Below are positions 40,802 through 48,916 of a stretch of DNA of 64,000 nucleotides, one piece after another. The DNA is from Deltaproteobacteria bacterium. Its GTDB lineage: Bacteria; Myxococcota_A; Polyangia; Polyangiales; Houyiibacteriaceae. A program made the translations under genes and the position numbers. The notes beneath the pieces are model-generated. The model saw only the letters and a program-made list of their open reading frames with translations. It ran no database searches and was not told where the DNA came from. The stretch spans positions 372,001-436,000 of the forward strand of contig JAEPMI010000008.1 in the NCBI GenBank assembly GCA_017644045.1. Direction: 5' to 3'. Each line of letters opens with the position of its first letter. Within the stretch, counting starts at the first letter, position 1.

Positions 40802-42712
40802 ATGCGCGTCCTACTCGTCTTCTGTCTCGTGGGCTGTCACTCGTCGGCCAGCGACGCTCCGACCGTGAGCTCCGCGGACGCGGTCGCCCCCGTGACCGTC
40901 GATCCGTCGACCGGGGCGGAGGAGGCTCCCCCGACCGAGCCGAGCTTGCCTTCGCGCGCTCCGCAGACGGAGTGGGCGGTCGCCGGGATCGCGCTCCCCG
41001 CGCCGGTCCGGCCGGCGGACGGGCCAGCGTGGTCTCGTGCGCGTGACGCGCTCGAGCTCTCGCTTCCCTATCTCCCTCCGGGCGTGTCGATGGGGAGGGT
41101 GAACGAGTGGGCGCAGGGACCGTTCAGGGCCTGGGTCGAGGTGCGAATGCGGTTCACGCAGCAGGCCATCGCGGCGTTCGCGGAGGGTGACGCGCCCGGA
41201 CCCAGCAACACGGAGGGGCGCGCCGTGGCCGGTCTCTTGATGGACGACTTCGTCGCGCGCTTTCTCGGCGCACCGATTCCTTCCGAGATCGAACGCGACC
41301 CCGAGCTCCGCGGGATCTACGAAGGCGCGCTGCTCGAGCAGAGCGCGCCCCTGGTGCGGCAGGCGCTCGAGTACTACGAGGGCTGCGAACGGTCGGAGCC
41401 CGCGCTGGAGTGGCGCCTCTTCTGTCGTGACCGTCGCGCGCAACTGGCCCGGGTGCTGGACGGGGAGCAGCAGATCCGCGTGGACGAGCTTCCGCGCCTT
41501 CGCGAGGAGGCGCGGCTCGCGACCGTGGGTCATCCGCCGCCCGGACCGACGGAGTGCTGGGATGCGCCGTTCGCCGGGAGGCCCGTGAACCCGAGGCCCA
41601 GCCAGCCAATCCAGGTCGGAGTCCTCGGAACGCTCAGCGGCGCGATGACCGGCGCGAGCCCGCCGCCGGCGACCGACCCGACTACGATCCCCGGGGACGT
41701 GGTGCTCTATGTGAGCCCCTTCGACTTCTTCGACCCGGCGCCCCTCGACGCGGCCCAGCGACGGCGGCTGGTGGGAGCGGTGGAGCGCAAGCTCCGCGCC
41801 CTGGTCGACGGTCGCTTCACACCAGCACGAACGGCGGAGCGGACGACCGCGCGCTGGCGTCGGGAGATGCCTTGCCGCGCCGGCATCGACGCGTTCGAGG
41901 CGGTGCGCCAGGCCCACGCGGAGGCTCAGGTCGGCGAGCTCGAGTTCGCGTGCTCCTCGGCCGATCTCTGCGAGGTGCGGGTGTCCGTCCATCCGCCCCC
42001 CGCACGCGGTGGCGAGATCGTCGCGACCGTCAGCGGTGAGGTCGGCGGCGATCCGCTCACGACGCGTGCGTGGACGGAAGCCATCGAGGCCGTCGAGCTC
42101 TTCGGCTCGGGCATCGACGTGCGGCATCGGGGCGGCGGGTATGGAGATCCGACCGCGTTCGGGCCCTGGAACACCGAGATGGCGGAGTTGAAGGCTGCCT
42201 TGCAGACGTGTGCCGTCGACGAGTCCATCGAGCTCGCGGTGCTCTACCGCATCGATGCTCGTGGGCGGGCGCGCATCACGACCAGCCCGGCCGAGCTCCC
42301 GACGTGTCTGAGCGAAGCGGTCCGAGCGCAATCCTTCGAACCCGGTGAGGAGCGCGCCGTGACGTACGTCATTCGCCTCGAGCCCGAGCCCGTGCCGCGA
42401 GAGCAGGCCTACGGCGCTCGGGTGCAGGGGGACGTTCACGCGCGGGTCTCCGGACTCGACCCGGACCCGGCCTTGAACGCGGCGTTGGCGCAATGCCAAC
42501 TGGACCACGGCTCGGCCGAGGGCGCGGTCGGGGTGCACGGCACGGTGCGCTTCGCGGCCGACGGCACTGGCGAGTCGGCCGCGCTCCAGAGCCTCGCAGG
42601 CTCGCCGGAGTACGCCGAGTGCGTTCGCCGAGCCCTGGTGGCCGTCGTGGACTCCTGTGACGCTCACGAGGTGCCGGTCGTCGTGTGCACCTATCGCGAG
42701 CCTACCGACTGA
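40802..42712 (+). CDS. Large lipoprotein, hypothetical
   Basis: The 636-residue protein has signal MRVLLVFCLVGC with the lipobox Cys at 12 and a Pro/Ala/Thr spacer to about 55. The mature part contains several cysteines. Two C-terminal stretches (AELKAALQTCAVDESIELAVLYRIDARGRARI and LNAALAQCQLDHG ... GVHGTVRFAADGTGESA) resemble each other and the AgmX/TonB-type pattern of paired beta strands that accumulates at the end of many myxobacterial proteins. No enzyme motif is seen. Confidence 0.75.
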   Translation: MRVLLVFCLVGCHSSASDAPTVSSADAVAPVTVDPSTGAEEAPPTEPSLPSRAPQTEWAVAGIALPAPVRPADGPAWSRARDALELSLPYLPPGVSMGRVNEWAQGPFRAWVEVRMRFTQQAIAAFAEGDAPGPSNTEGRAVAGLLMDDFVARFLGAPIPSEIERDPELRGIYEGALLEQSAPLVRQALEYYEGCERSEPALEWRLFCRDRRAQLARVLDGEQQIRVDELPRLREEARLATVGHPPPGPTECWDAPFAGRPVNPRPSQPIQVGVLGTLSGAMTGASPPPATDPTTIPGDVVLYVSPFDFFDPAPLDAAQRRRLVGAVERKLRALVDGRFTPARTAERTTARWRREMPCRAGIDAFEAVRQAHAEAQVGELEFACSSADLCEVRVSVHPPPARGGEIVATVSGEVGGDPLTTRAWTEAIEAVELFGSGIDVRHRGGGYGDPTAFGPWNTEMAELKAALQTCAVDESIELAVLYRIDARGRARITTSPAELPTCLSEAVRAQSFEPGEERAVTYVIRLEPEPVPREQAYGARVQGDVHARVSGLDPDPALNAALAQCQLDHGSAEGAVGVHGTVRFAADGTGESAALQSLAGSPEYAECVRRALVAVVDSCDAHEVPVVVCTYREPTD

Positions 42713-42724
42713 GACGCCGTCTCG

Positions 42725-43744
42725 TCAGAGGCGGTTGGCCTCCTCGAGCCGATCGTGGAGCGCCTGTCCTTCGGGGTCCGCCTTCTTCTGGAGCGCCTTG
42801 GCGACGTGCGTCTGCACTGCCTCGCGGACATCCATGAACGCACGCCGGTTCGGGGCCTTCTTCTTGGCGAAGTCCAACATCTCGTCCACGCGTCGCCACT
42901 GGCGGGCCTTCGCGAAGGCCCCGACGAGCTTCGAGAGTGTCGCCGTCGGAAAGCGCTGATCGATGGCGAGCAGCTCGTTCATGAGCGACGCGAGCTCTTG
43001 GTCGTCGAGCTTTGGCGTGAGGGCGCTCGGTTGGGGGAGCGCGGCCACCTTCGCCGGAACGTCTTCGAGCGGCACCGAGTGGGGGATCTCCGCTTCGAAG
43101 GTCACGTTCGAGCCCTTGATCGGGGGCTTCGCGTACGCCGACCGGTTGCCGGAGACGACGAAGGTCTCGAGGTGAGCAAAGGCGGCCTTCTGCTTCTTCA
43201 AGGGGCCCACCGGCGTGTCTTCCATCTCGGACCAGCCGAGGTGGCGAAGGCGCTCGAGGGTCGTCGAGCCCGCGAGAATGCTCATCAGTGTCTCGCGCTT
43301 CTTCGTGTGCGGTTCGACGTCCAGCCCGCGGAGATCGAGGTACTCGAGCTCCTCGAAGCGATCGCTCTCCGCGAGCCATCGGAAGGCGGCGGTGTCCTGC
43401 GCCACCCCGTGGGCGTCGCCCGTCACCTCGAGCGTCAGGCGCGTCAGACGCGGAAAGCGCAGCGGTGTGAGCGCGACGCCGCCGACCAGCGTCAGCACAC
43501 GCACGTTCGGGTGGTGGAGCTCGGCCGGGAAGAGGTGGCCGCGAATGGTCAGCTTCTCGAGGCGGGGGAACGCGTCCATCCATGGCTGGAGCGAGAAGGT
43601 GCGCTCCAGGTCCGCATCGGTCGGCTCCGCCGGCTCGTGCGCCAACCCGAGCCCCAGCTCGGTCGCGTCCGATGTTGCTTTCGGTCCGGTCGAGAGCTCG
43701 CTGACGTCGTCCACGAAGTGGTCCATGGCCGAACCGTACCCCAT
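42725..43744 (-). CDS. Leucine-rich-repeat-like protein
   Basis: This cytoplasmic protein of about 339 residues contains irregular leucine-rich repeats over roughly 50-205 (LEKLTIRGHLFPAELHHPNVRVLTLVGG, FPRLTRLTLEV, EELEYLDLRGLDV, LRHLGWSEM, HLETFVVSGN). A helical C-terminal region follows (about 250-335). No export signal is present. Two starts are possible, ATG at 43744 and ATG at 43726; the first has GAAG a few bases upstream. LRR proteins of this kind mediate protein binding; the partner is unknown. Confidence 0.7.
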   Translation of the reverse strand: MGYGSAMDHFVDDVSELSTGPKATSDATELGLGLAHEPAEPTDADLERTFSLQPWMDAFPRLEKLTIRGHLFPAELHHPNVRVLTLVGGVALTPLRFPRLTRLTLEVTGDAHGVAQDTAAFRWLAESDRFEELEYLDLRGLDVEPHTKKRETLMSILAGSTTLERLRHLGWSEMEDTPVGPLKKQKAAFAHLETFVVSGNRSAYAKPPIKGSNVTFEAEIPHSVPLEDVPAKVAALPQPSALTPKLDDQELASLMNELLAIDQRFPTATLSKLVGAFAKARQWRRVDEMLDFAKKKAPNRRAFMDVREAVQTHVAKALQKKADPEGQALHDRLEEANRL

Positions 43745-43752
43745 CCTTCGCT

Positions 43753-44454
43753 TCAAGGAGCGGGGAGCAGGCGCCTGGGGTCCGGCCAGGCTCCATGCTC
43801 GGAGAGCGGCTCGAGGCGCAGGGTGATGAACTCGTGATGGAAGGGGCGCTTCGCGCGCTCGATCATCGCCTTGCGGTGATCGGATCCGTCGCGCTCGGCG
43901 CGGCCGCGGACCATGCCGAGCATCGCTTCTTCGTTTTCCCAGACGCTGAAGGTGGAGAAGGTGTTGAAGGGCCGGAACGAGACGGCGCCGTGCAACATGC
44001 CGGGGTGGTCGCGGACCTGCGCCTCGACCGGTCGACCCCATCGCGCGAAGCGCAGCGTCTGGCTGAGCCGCAGGCGCGCGAGGGTCAGTCCGACCACCTG
44101 GCCGCTCGGGGTCGACTCGGCCTGCGTCGGGACCTCCGCTTGGTCGATGCCGCGGTAGCTCCCCCAGCGCCGGTAGGCGCGGAGGCGCAGGTGGTAGCTC
44201 GGTCGCTGGAAGATCGGGTAGGGCGGCGCGGCGAGGAACTCGTCGAGGTGCGCCTCGCTCTCCCAGAGCCCGATGAAGATCAGCGAGCCGAAACGGTAGC
44301 GAGTCGGTGCGAGCACCGGCGCGCCCATGCGCATTCGAAGCAAGCGCTCGGAGTGCAGCAACCCCGGGACCCGCTTCAGCTTCCCCGCCGCCATCAACCG
44401 AAGCGCGACGCGGTGGGCTGGCGCCTCGATGACGTGGTAGCTGAACAGCGGCAT
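43753..44454 (-). CDS. CrtA-like (spheroidene monooxygenase family) protein
   Basis: The 233-residue protein ends with PFNTFSTFSVWENEEAMLGMVRG, then HRKAMIERAKRPFHHEFITLRLEPLSEHGAW. It also has VVGLTLARLRLSQTLRFARWGRPVEAQVRDHPGML mid-protein. This arrangement matches the spheroidene monooxygenase (CrtA) family, heme-containing enzymes that oxidise carotenoids, and related uncharacterised proteins. No other carotenoid gene is nearby, so the substrate is open. It overlaps no neighbour and is divergent from the membrane protein at 44502. Confidence 0.55.
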   Translation of the reverse strand: MPLFSYHVIEAPAHRVALRLMAAGKLKRVPGLLHSERLLRMRMGAPVLAPTRYRFGSLIFIGLWESEAHLDEFLAAPPYPIFQRPSYHLRLRAYRRWGSYRGIDQAEVPTQAESTPSGQVVGLTLARLRLSQTLRFARWGRPVEAQVRDHPGMLHGAVSFRPFNTFSTFSVWENEEAMLGMVRGRAERDGSDHRKAMIERAKRPFHHEFITLRLEPLSEHGAWPDPRRLLPAP

Positions 44455-44501
44455 GAGCGGCGTGCACGAGGGTTGGCGTTCGGCGTGAGCGAGGCAAGCC
44501 G

Positions 44502-45293
44502 ATGAGTGAGCTCGAGGTGCTTCGCGCCCTGCTGCTCGTCAGCGTGATCGTCGCACCGCTCGGCACGCGTCTGCTCGGCGAGCTCCCCAGCGGTTGGCAC
44601 GTCGCCCACGGCGTCTCGGTCGCGGCCGTGGGTCTCGGGCTCTTCGTGCTGCCATGGGCGTCGACTCTCTGGCCGGTCTTCTGCGCCGCCAACCTCGCCG
44701 TCTTCCTCTGGTCGCGTCGACGCACGCTGCTGACCCTGCCGGCCCTCGCGGGCGGCGTGCCCTTGGCGTTCAGCCTGGTGGCCGCGACCTGGATCGTGGG
44801 CGGCACCAACGATCTCGGCATCCTCGGCTACGGCCCGCACTTCAGCTTCTACGCCGCGCTCCACGGGAACGTCCTCGGCTGGATGCTCGTCGGTGCGATC
44901 GCGGCCTTGGCCACGCGCGAGGGGCCCCGCCAGCGGCTCTACGCCATCACCGTCTTCGTCTGTTTCGTCTCCTTCCTGCTCGTCGCCATCGGCATCGATC
45001 AGGTGCGCGCCATCAAGCCCGTCGGCGTCGCCGGGCTCACCCTCGCCATCCCGCTCGCGCAGCTCGCGTTCCTCGCCGAGGTCCGCAGCCACCGCGCGGC
45101 GTTCACCGCAGGCCTCGTCAGCTTCCTCGGTCTGGTCTGCACCCTGGTACTCGCCTGGCAGAACGAGCTGGCGGCCCCGACCCTCGGCAACGTCGCCGGC
45201 GTGCGCTCGATGGTCTCGGTCCACGGCGTCGTCAACGCCCTGGTCACCGCCCCGGCGATGATGCTCGCGGTGTACCTCAGAGACCGGCGGTGA
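44502..45293 (+). CDS. YndJ-like multi-pass membrane protein
   Basis: The 263-residue protein has about eight hydrophobic segments and little loop sequence. Blocks such as GPHFSFYAALHGNVLGWMLVG and VAGVRSMVSVHGVVNALVTAPAMMLAV, each with a conserved His in a membrane helix, resemble the YndJ family of unknown function. Its last 17 bp overlap the 3' end of the convergent lipoprotein gene. Confidence 0.65.
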   Translation: MSELEVLRALLLVSVIVAPLGTRLLGELPSGWHVAHGVSVAAVGLGLFVLPWASTLWPVFCAANLAVFLWSRRRTLLTLPALAGGVPLAFSLVAATWIVGGTNDLGILGYGPHFSFYAALHGNVLGWMLVGAIAALATREGPRQRLYAITVFVCFVSFLLVAIGIDQVRAIKPVGVAGLTLAIPLAQLAFLAEVRSHRAAFTAGLVSFLGLVCTLVLAWQNELAAPTLGNVAGVRSMVSVHGVVNALVTAPAMMLAVYLRDRR

Positions 45294-46188
45294 CTTCGAA
45301 GGCGAGCTGCCAGCTCGAGCGACGACCGCTGCGGCTCGACTGCTCCTCGAAGAGGTGCGTGAGCGCCACGGCGACGCAGGGCTCGAAGCCGTCGACGTCG
45401 ACGCCGCGCTGCTCCACCTCGGTGGTGCCTTCGTAGACGTCGTAGGTCCCCATGTCGCGCATGCGGGTCTCGGTCTTGAGCAGGAGCATCGCCCGCGCGG
45501 TGCGCTCGTGGCGGAGCTCCCAGTCCTGGATGAAGCAGTCCGCGATGAGCCGCGTGCCCATCTCGCCCTGCATGAGCTCCTTGAGGTCGTCGTAGCCAGG
45601 CTTGTCCTCGTCCGGCAGGTCGAGGCCGATCTCCACGGCGTCGACGGTGGGGCGGGACGCCTGCTCGGTGAAGAAGCGCGACGCGGGCTCTTCCTCGTCG
45701 AACGCGATGAGGCTCAGGCCGTCGTAACGCAGACGGCCGAGCGCCTTGAGCACTTCCTGGCGGAGCGGGTCTCCGGGGAGCGAGCCGCGGAAGCAGAGGT
45801 CGGAGAAGCGACCCGCTCGCTCGCGTCCGTTCTCGCCGCCGGTGAGCCGGAGCGACGCGAGCGCCGCGCCACAGAGCACCTCGGGCGGCACGGGGACCTC
45901 GGCGCCGTCGAAGGCGGCGATGGCCTCTTCGTAGGTGGTGAGCGCGCCGTCGATGTCGCCGCTCTCGCGGAGGGCGTCGGCGGAGCTGGCCAGCACCTCT
46001 CCGGACACGGCGGTCGCGGAGTAGCGGCAGCGGCCTTCGACGCAGAGCTGGGTCGAGTGGCAGTCGTTCTTGCCGGTGCAGGTCGCGCCGGCCGGGCCAG
46101 GCGGGGCTTCCGGCTCGGGCGGCGGCTCCCCCATCCCGAGGGCTTCGCAGCCGACGAGAAGGAGCGTGAGCGTGAGCGCGCGAGTCAT
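45277..46188 (-). CDS. Lipoprotein with TPR-like helices, last gene of a five-gene operon
   Basis: The 303-residue protein has signal MTRALTLTLLLVGCEALG with lipobox LLVGC, then a Pro-rich spacer and a small Cys-rich segment (CTGKNDCHSTQLCVEGRC). Helical repeats of TPR character (GEVLASSADALRESGDIDGALTTYEEAIAAF) follow, and then an uncharacterised domain. It is coupled to the DUF3570 gene by a TGATG junction. The function is not recognised; the operon context suggests an outer-membrane or periplasmic assembly. Confidence 0.72.
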   Translation of the reverse strand: MTRALTLTLLLVGCEALGMGEPPPEPEAPPGPAGATCTGKNDCHSTQLCVEGRCRYSATAVSGEVLASSADALRESGDIDGALTTYEEAIAAFDGAEVPVPPEVLCGAALASLRLTGGENGRERAGRFSDLCFRGSLPGDPLRQEVLKALGRLRYDGLSLIAFDEEEPASRFFTEQASRPTVDAVEIGLDLPDEDKPGYDDLKELMQGEMGTRLIADCFIQDWELRHERTARAMLLLKTETRMRDMGTYDVYEGTTEVEQRGVDVDGFEPCVAVALTHLFEEQSSRSGRRSSWQLAFEVTAGL

Positions 46189-47393
46189 CAGAAGCTGGCC
46201 TCCATCCCCAGGGTCGCGACCATCGCTCGATCGTTGGGCACCGAGCGCGTCCCGTAGCGGAAGTCGCGGAAGTCGTATTTGACCCAGTCGAACTTCGCCA
46301 AGATGACGAAGCCGGCGAAGGGTCCGACCCCGCCATCCTCCCCTGGAGGCACATCGTACGCGACGTGGCCACCGACGAGCCAGCTGGACATCGGACTCAG
46401 CTCGCGATCACCGGTGAAGTACTGACCGCGCGGGAAGCGCACGTAGTCGTCGGAGTAGAAGGCCGCGCCGGTCTGGTTGTAGTAGCGAACGCGCGCTCGC
46501 ATCGTGAAGCCCTCGAGCAGCCGCTGCTCCCACGCCGCCTCCGCGGTGATCGACTTCACGTCCCAGGTGTCGCGGTAGAGCCGGCCGAAGACCTGGAAGG
46601 CACCCGCGAGCGGTGAGACCCAGAAGCGCATCCCGAGACCCGCGGCGTAGCGCGTGCGGTTCTCCGGGTGGTTCTCCTGGGCCGCGGTCCGGCCGAGCCA
46701 CACGGCGCGGTAGGGGTTGCCCTGGTAGCCGTTGAGCACCTGCGCGGTGAGCACCAGCTGGGTCACGAACACCGGCGCCCAGGCCTGCGTCCACCCGCCC
46801 TGGAAGGTGTGCAGCGCCAGGTCGAGCTCTTCGCGGTCGTCGGCGTCGTCCTCGAAGCAACCCTCGGAGCCCGGCAGCCGCTGGCGGTCGACCGCCTCCT
46901 GCGCGCGTGGCTGCGAGAGGTTGCAGACCGAGTCGAAGCCGCGTCCGTAGCTCAGCGAGAAGGTCGTGTTCCGCTCGAAGAGCTCGGCGCTCGCGGTGAG
47001 CGAGAACGAGTGGCTCCGGTAGTCGCTCTCGGTGCCGTAGGTGTAGGAGCCTTCGAGGGTCGCGAACTCGCTCTTGATGCCGAAGCCGGCGGTCGCCGTG
47101 TTGCGGAAGTCGCTCCATTCGGTGGCGCTGGTGATCGCGTCGACGTCACCGCCGGGTGCGTCCACGACCGCCACGGAGGCGCCGCTGACGACGTCCGCTT
47201 CCCACCCGGCGCGCAAGGTGACGCGGTCCTGGATCACGCCCTTGATGCGCAGCGACGGCGTGACCGAGGTGGTCTCGAGGCCCCCGCCGGACTCGCGGTA
47301 CACCGTGTTGGTCGTCGCGACGGACACCTGCGCCTGCGCCACCATCGGCGCAGCGAGAGCGAGTAGGAACGCGCTGAGCGGTTTCAGTTGCAA
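46188..47393 (-). CDS. DUF3570 outer-membrane beta-barrel protein
   Basis: The 401-residue protein has a cleavable signal peptide (ending AQAQ) and then alternating hydrophobic/polar strands with aromatic girdles, ending in phenylalanine (MEASF) as in barrel proteins. The N-terminal VATTNTVYRESGGGLETTSVTPSLRIKG and the middle VRYYNQTGAAFYSDDY fit DUF3570. Family members usually sit beside a DUF4266 lipoprotein, as here, and often beside FAD:protein FMN transferase and thioredoxin-like genes, which are not seen here. It overlaps the DUF4266 gene by 10 bp. Confidence 0.82.
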   Translation of the reverse strand: MQLKPLSAFLLALAAPMVAQAQVSVATTNTVYRESGGGLETTSVTPSLRIKGVIQDRVTLRAGWEADVVSGASVAVVDAPGGDVDAITSATEWSDFRNTATAGFGIKSEFATLEGSYTYGTESDYRSHSFSLTASAELFERNTTFSLSYGRGFDSVCNLSQPRAQEAVDRQRLPGSEGCFEDDADDREELDLALHTFQGGWTQAWAPVFVTQLVLTAQVLNGYQGNPYRAVWLGRTAAQENHPENRTRYAAGLGMRFWVSPLAGAFQVFGRLYRDTWDVKSITAEAAWEQRLLEGFTMRARVRYYNQTGAAFYSDDYVRFPRGQYFTGDRELSPMSSWLVGGHVAYDVPPGEDGGVGPFAGFVILAKFDWVKYDFRDFRYGTRSVPNDRAMVATLGMEASF

Positions 47394-47632
47394 CCGCAGC
47401 CTCCGCCGCTCGCCGAACCGGCGCCGAAGCTGCCTTCGCGGTTGGAGAGCACGTGCTCTTCCTGGGCGCGCGCGTCACCGCCGCTGCCGAAGGTCATCGC
47501 GGGCTCGGCGAGGAACTCCTTGTCCTCCGGCCGCACGGTCACGCAGCCCGAAGCCAGCGGGAGCGCACAGGCGAGGAGCAGCCCACCGAGGAATGCCCGC
47601 AGTCGCCGCTCAGAAGAAGACCGAGATTCCAC
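47384..47632 (-). CDS. DUF4266 small lipoprotein
   Basis: This 82-residue lipoprotein has lipobox PLASGC (Cys30), and the mature protein is only about 52 residues. The family pattern is complete: VTVRPEDKEFLAEPAMTF, then EEHVLSNREGSFGAGSASGGGCGCN at the very C-terminus. The CGC tail is the conserved hallmark and could bind metal or carry a modification (inference). It overlaps the neighbouring genes on both sides (23 bp upstream, 10 bp downstream), so the operon is tightly coupled. Confidence 0.85.
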   Translation of the reverse strand: MESRSSSERRLRAFLGGLLLACALPLASGCVTVRPEDKEFLAEPAMTFGSGGDARAQEEHVLSNREGSFGAGSASGGGCGCN

Positions 47633-48368
47633 CGCTGTATTCCTCCTGGCTCACGTAGCTGTCGGCTTCGAAGAAGACGTAGGTCCGGACCTCGAGGCGC
47701 AGCACCAGCCGCTTGCGGAAGCCGAAGCGGAGCCCGCCGCCGGCGTAGAGCATTCCGGTGGTTCCCTGCTCGAGCAGGAAGGTGTCCGCGTTCGGATCGC
47801 TGAACGCGGCGCCGCCGCCCACCACCAGGAAGGGCACGACGGGCCACATCGGGAAGACGTTGACCACGCCACCGCCACCGATGAGCAAGAGGTTGCCCGC
47901 CCGGTTCACGCTCGCAGCGCCGTTCACCTCGATGCCGAAGTAGGCGTCGAGCACCAACGTCGGCCGCACCGCCATGAAGCCGCCGCCGCCGAGCGCGCCG
48001 AACATGGCCGAGATCTCCATCTTCGCGTCCGCCAGGGGCGGGGGCGCGAAGACCCGCCAGCGGCGGGCGCCCTCCACCTCGCCGACCTCGTGCGTGTAGA
48101 CCGCGTCGCCGAGGACCCAGGCGAGGGTGCCGTCCGGTCGCTCGATCTGGAACCAGTAGCCCTGGGTCGCGCGGCGGCGGACGGGGAAGGTCTCGCCGCG
48201 GGTCGCGATGCCGATGCGGCGGAAGCCGGGACCAGCGCCGCTGCGGAGCGGGGTGGCGTCCACCACGACGCGAGCGAAGACCTCGACGTCGTCGGCGAAC
48301 GCTTCGGCGGGAGCTGCGAGCGAGCTCGAGACGAGCGCGGCGCCGAGGAGGAGCGCGAACCGACTCAC
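47610..48368 (-). CDS. SH3b plus outer-membrane-like beta domain protein
   Basis: The 252-residue protein has a Sec signal (about 1-26), a bacterial SH3 domain (about 30-95, DATPLRSGAGPGFRRIGIATRGETFPVRRRATQGYWFQIE) and a C-terminal region with glycine-rich amphipathic strands (GALGGGGFMAVRPTLVLDAYFG ... LRLEVRTYVFFEAD), ending in phenylalanine. This suggests a small barrel. The GTG start overlaps the previous gene's stop as GTGA. Confidence 0.75.
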   Translation of the reverse strand: MSRFALLLGAALVSSSLAAPAEAFADDVEVFARVVVDATPLRSGAGPGFRRIGIATRGETFPVRRRATQGYWFQIERPDGTLAWVLGDAVYTHEVGEVEGARRWRVFAPPPLADAKMEISAMFGALGGGGFMAVRPTLVLDAYFGIEVNGAASVNRAGNLLLIGGGGVVNVFPMWPVVPFLVVGGGAAFSDPNADTFLLEQGTTGMLYAGGGLRFGFRKRLVLRLEVRTYVFFEADSYVSQEEYSGGISVFF

Positions 48369-48835
48369 ATGCCCCCCATGAGGATCCACTCGACGATCAG
48401 GTCGGCCTCGGGCGAGGCCTCGTCGAAGATCACGCGGGGGTGCGAGTCGAGCCCGATCGGGCGTCGATAGACGGGGCTGGAGAGCGGGTCGCTCTGCACG
48501 GTGAAGCGGATGGCTTCGAGGTTGGCCTCGTACTCGGCGGGCACGGTGCCGACCACCACGCCGTCCTCGCAGGCCGGCGGCGCGACCGACTCGGCGCCGG
48601 TGTTCAGGCGGAGCGCGGAGCGGTTCGCGTGGCAGGAGTTGCCGTCGCCAGCAGCGCCGGAGGCACAGGTCTGAGGCGTGATCACCTCGGGCTGGATGCG
48701 GCAGTAGAAGAAGTCCTCGTCCAGGACCAGGTCCGGGGGGACGAAGTTGTCGCCGAGATCGACCGTACCGCAGCCCACGCTGCCGAGCAGAGCCAGCATC
48801 GTGCCGAGAGCGGCCAGGCGCGGGGAGGACACCAC
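48365..48835 (-). CDS. Lipoprotein, first gene of the five-gene operon
   Basis: This protein of about 156 residues starts at GTG (48835, or 48832) with signal and lipobox LLGSVGC. The mature domain has four or five cysteines (YCRIQPEVITPQTCASGAAGDGNSCH) and ends in LIVEWILMGGM. The Cys/His cluster CASGAAGDGNSCHANRS resembles a heme c-type CxxCH only loosely, because the spacing does not fit. Function unknown. It faces the mlaD-like gene across an 81-bp divergent region. Confidence 0.7.
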   Translation of the reverse strand: MVSSPRLAALGTMLALLGSVGCGTVDLGDNFVPPDLVLDEDFFYCRIQPEVITPQTCASGAAGDGNSCHANRSALRLNTGAESVAPPACEDGVVVGTVPAEYEANLEAIRFTVQSDPLSSPVYRRPIGLDSHPRVIFDEASPEADLIVEWILMGGM

Positions 48836-48916
48836 GGCGGCAGAGTACCGATGCCGATTGGCGCTGGTCAACGCGTTCGACCCGTCACTTTGACGACTCC
48901 CTCTGGGTGGCGTGTC

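Noticed and set aside
48640-48680. Heme c attachment site in the lipoprotein at 48365
   Set aside because: The cysteines and His (CASGAAGDGNSCH) do not have the CxxCH spacing.
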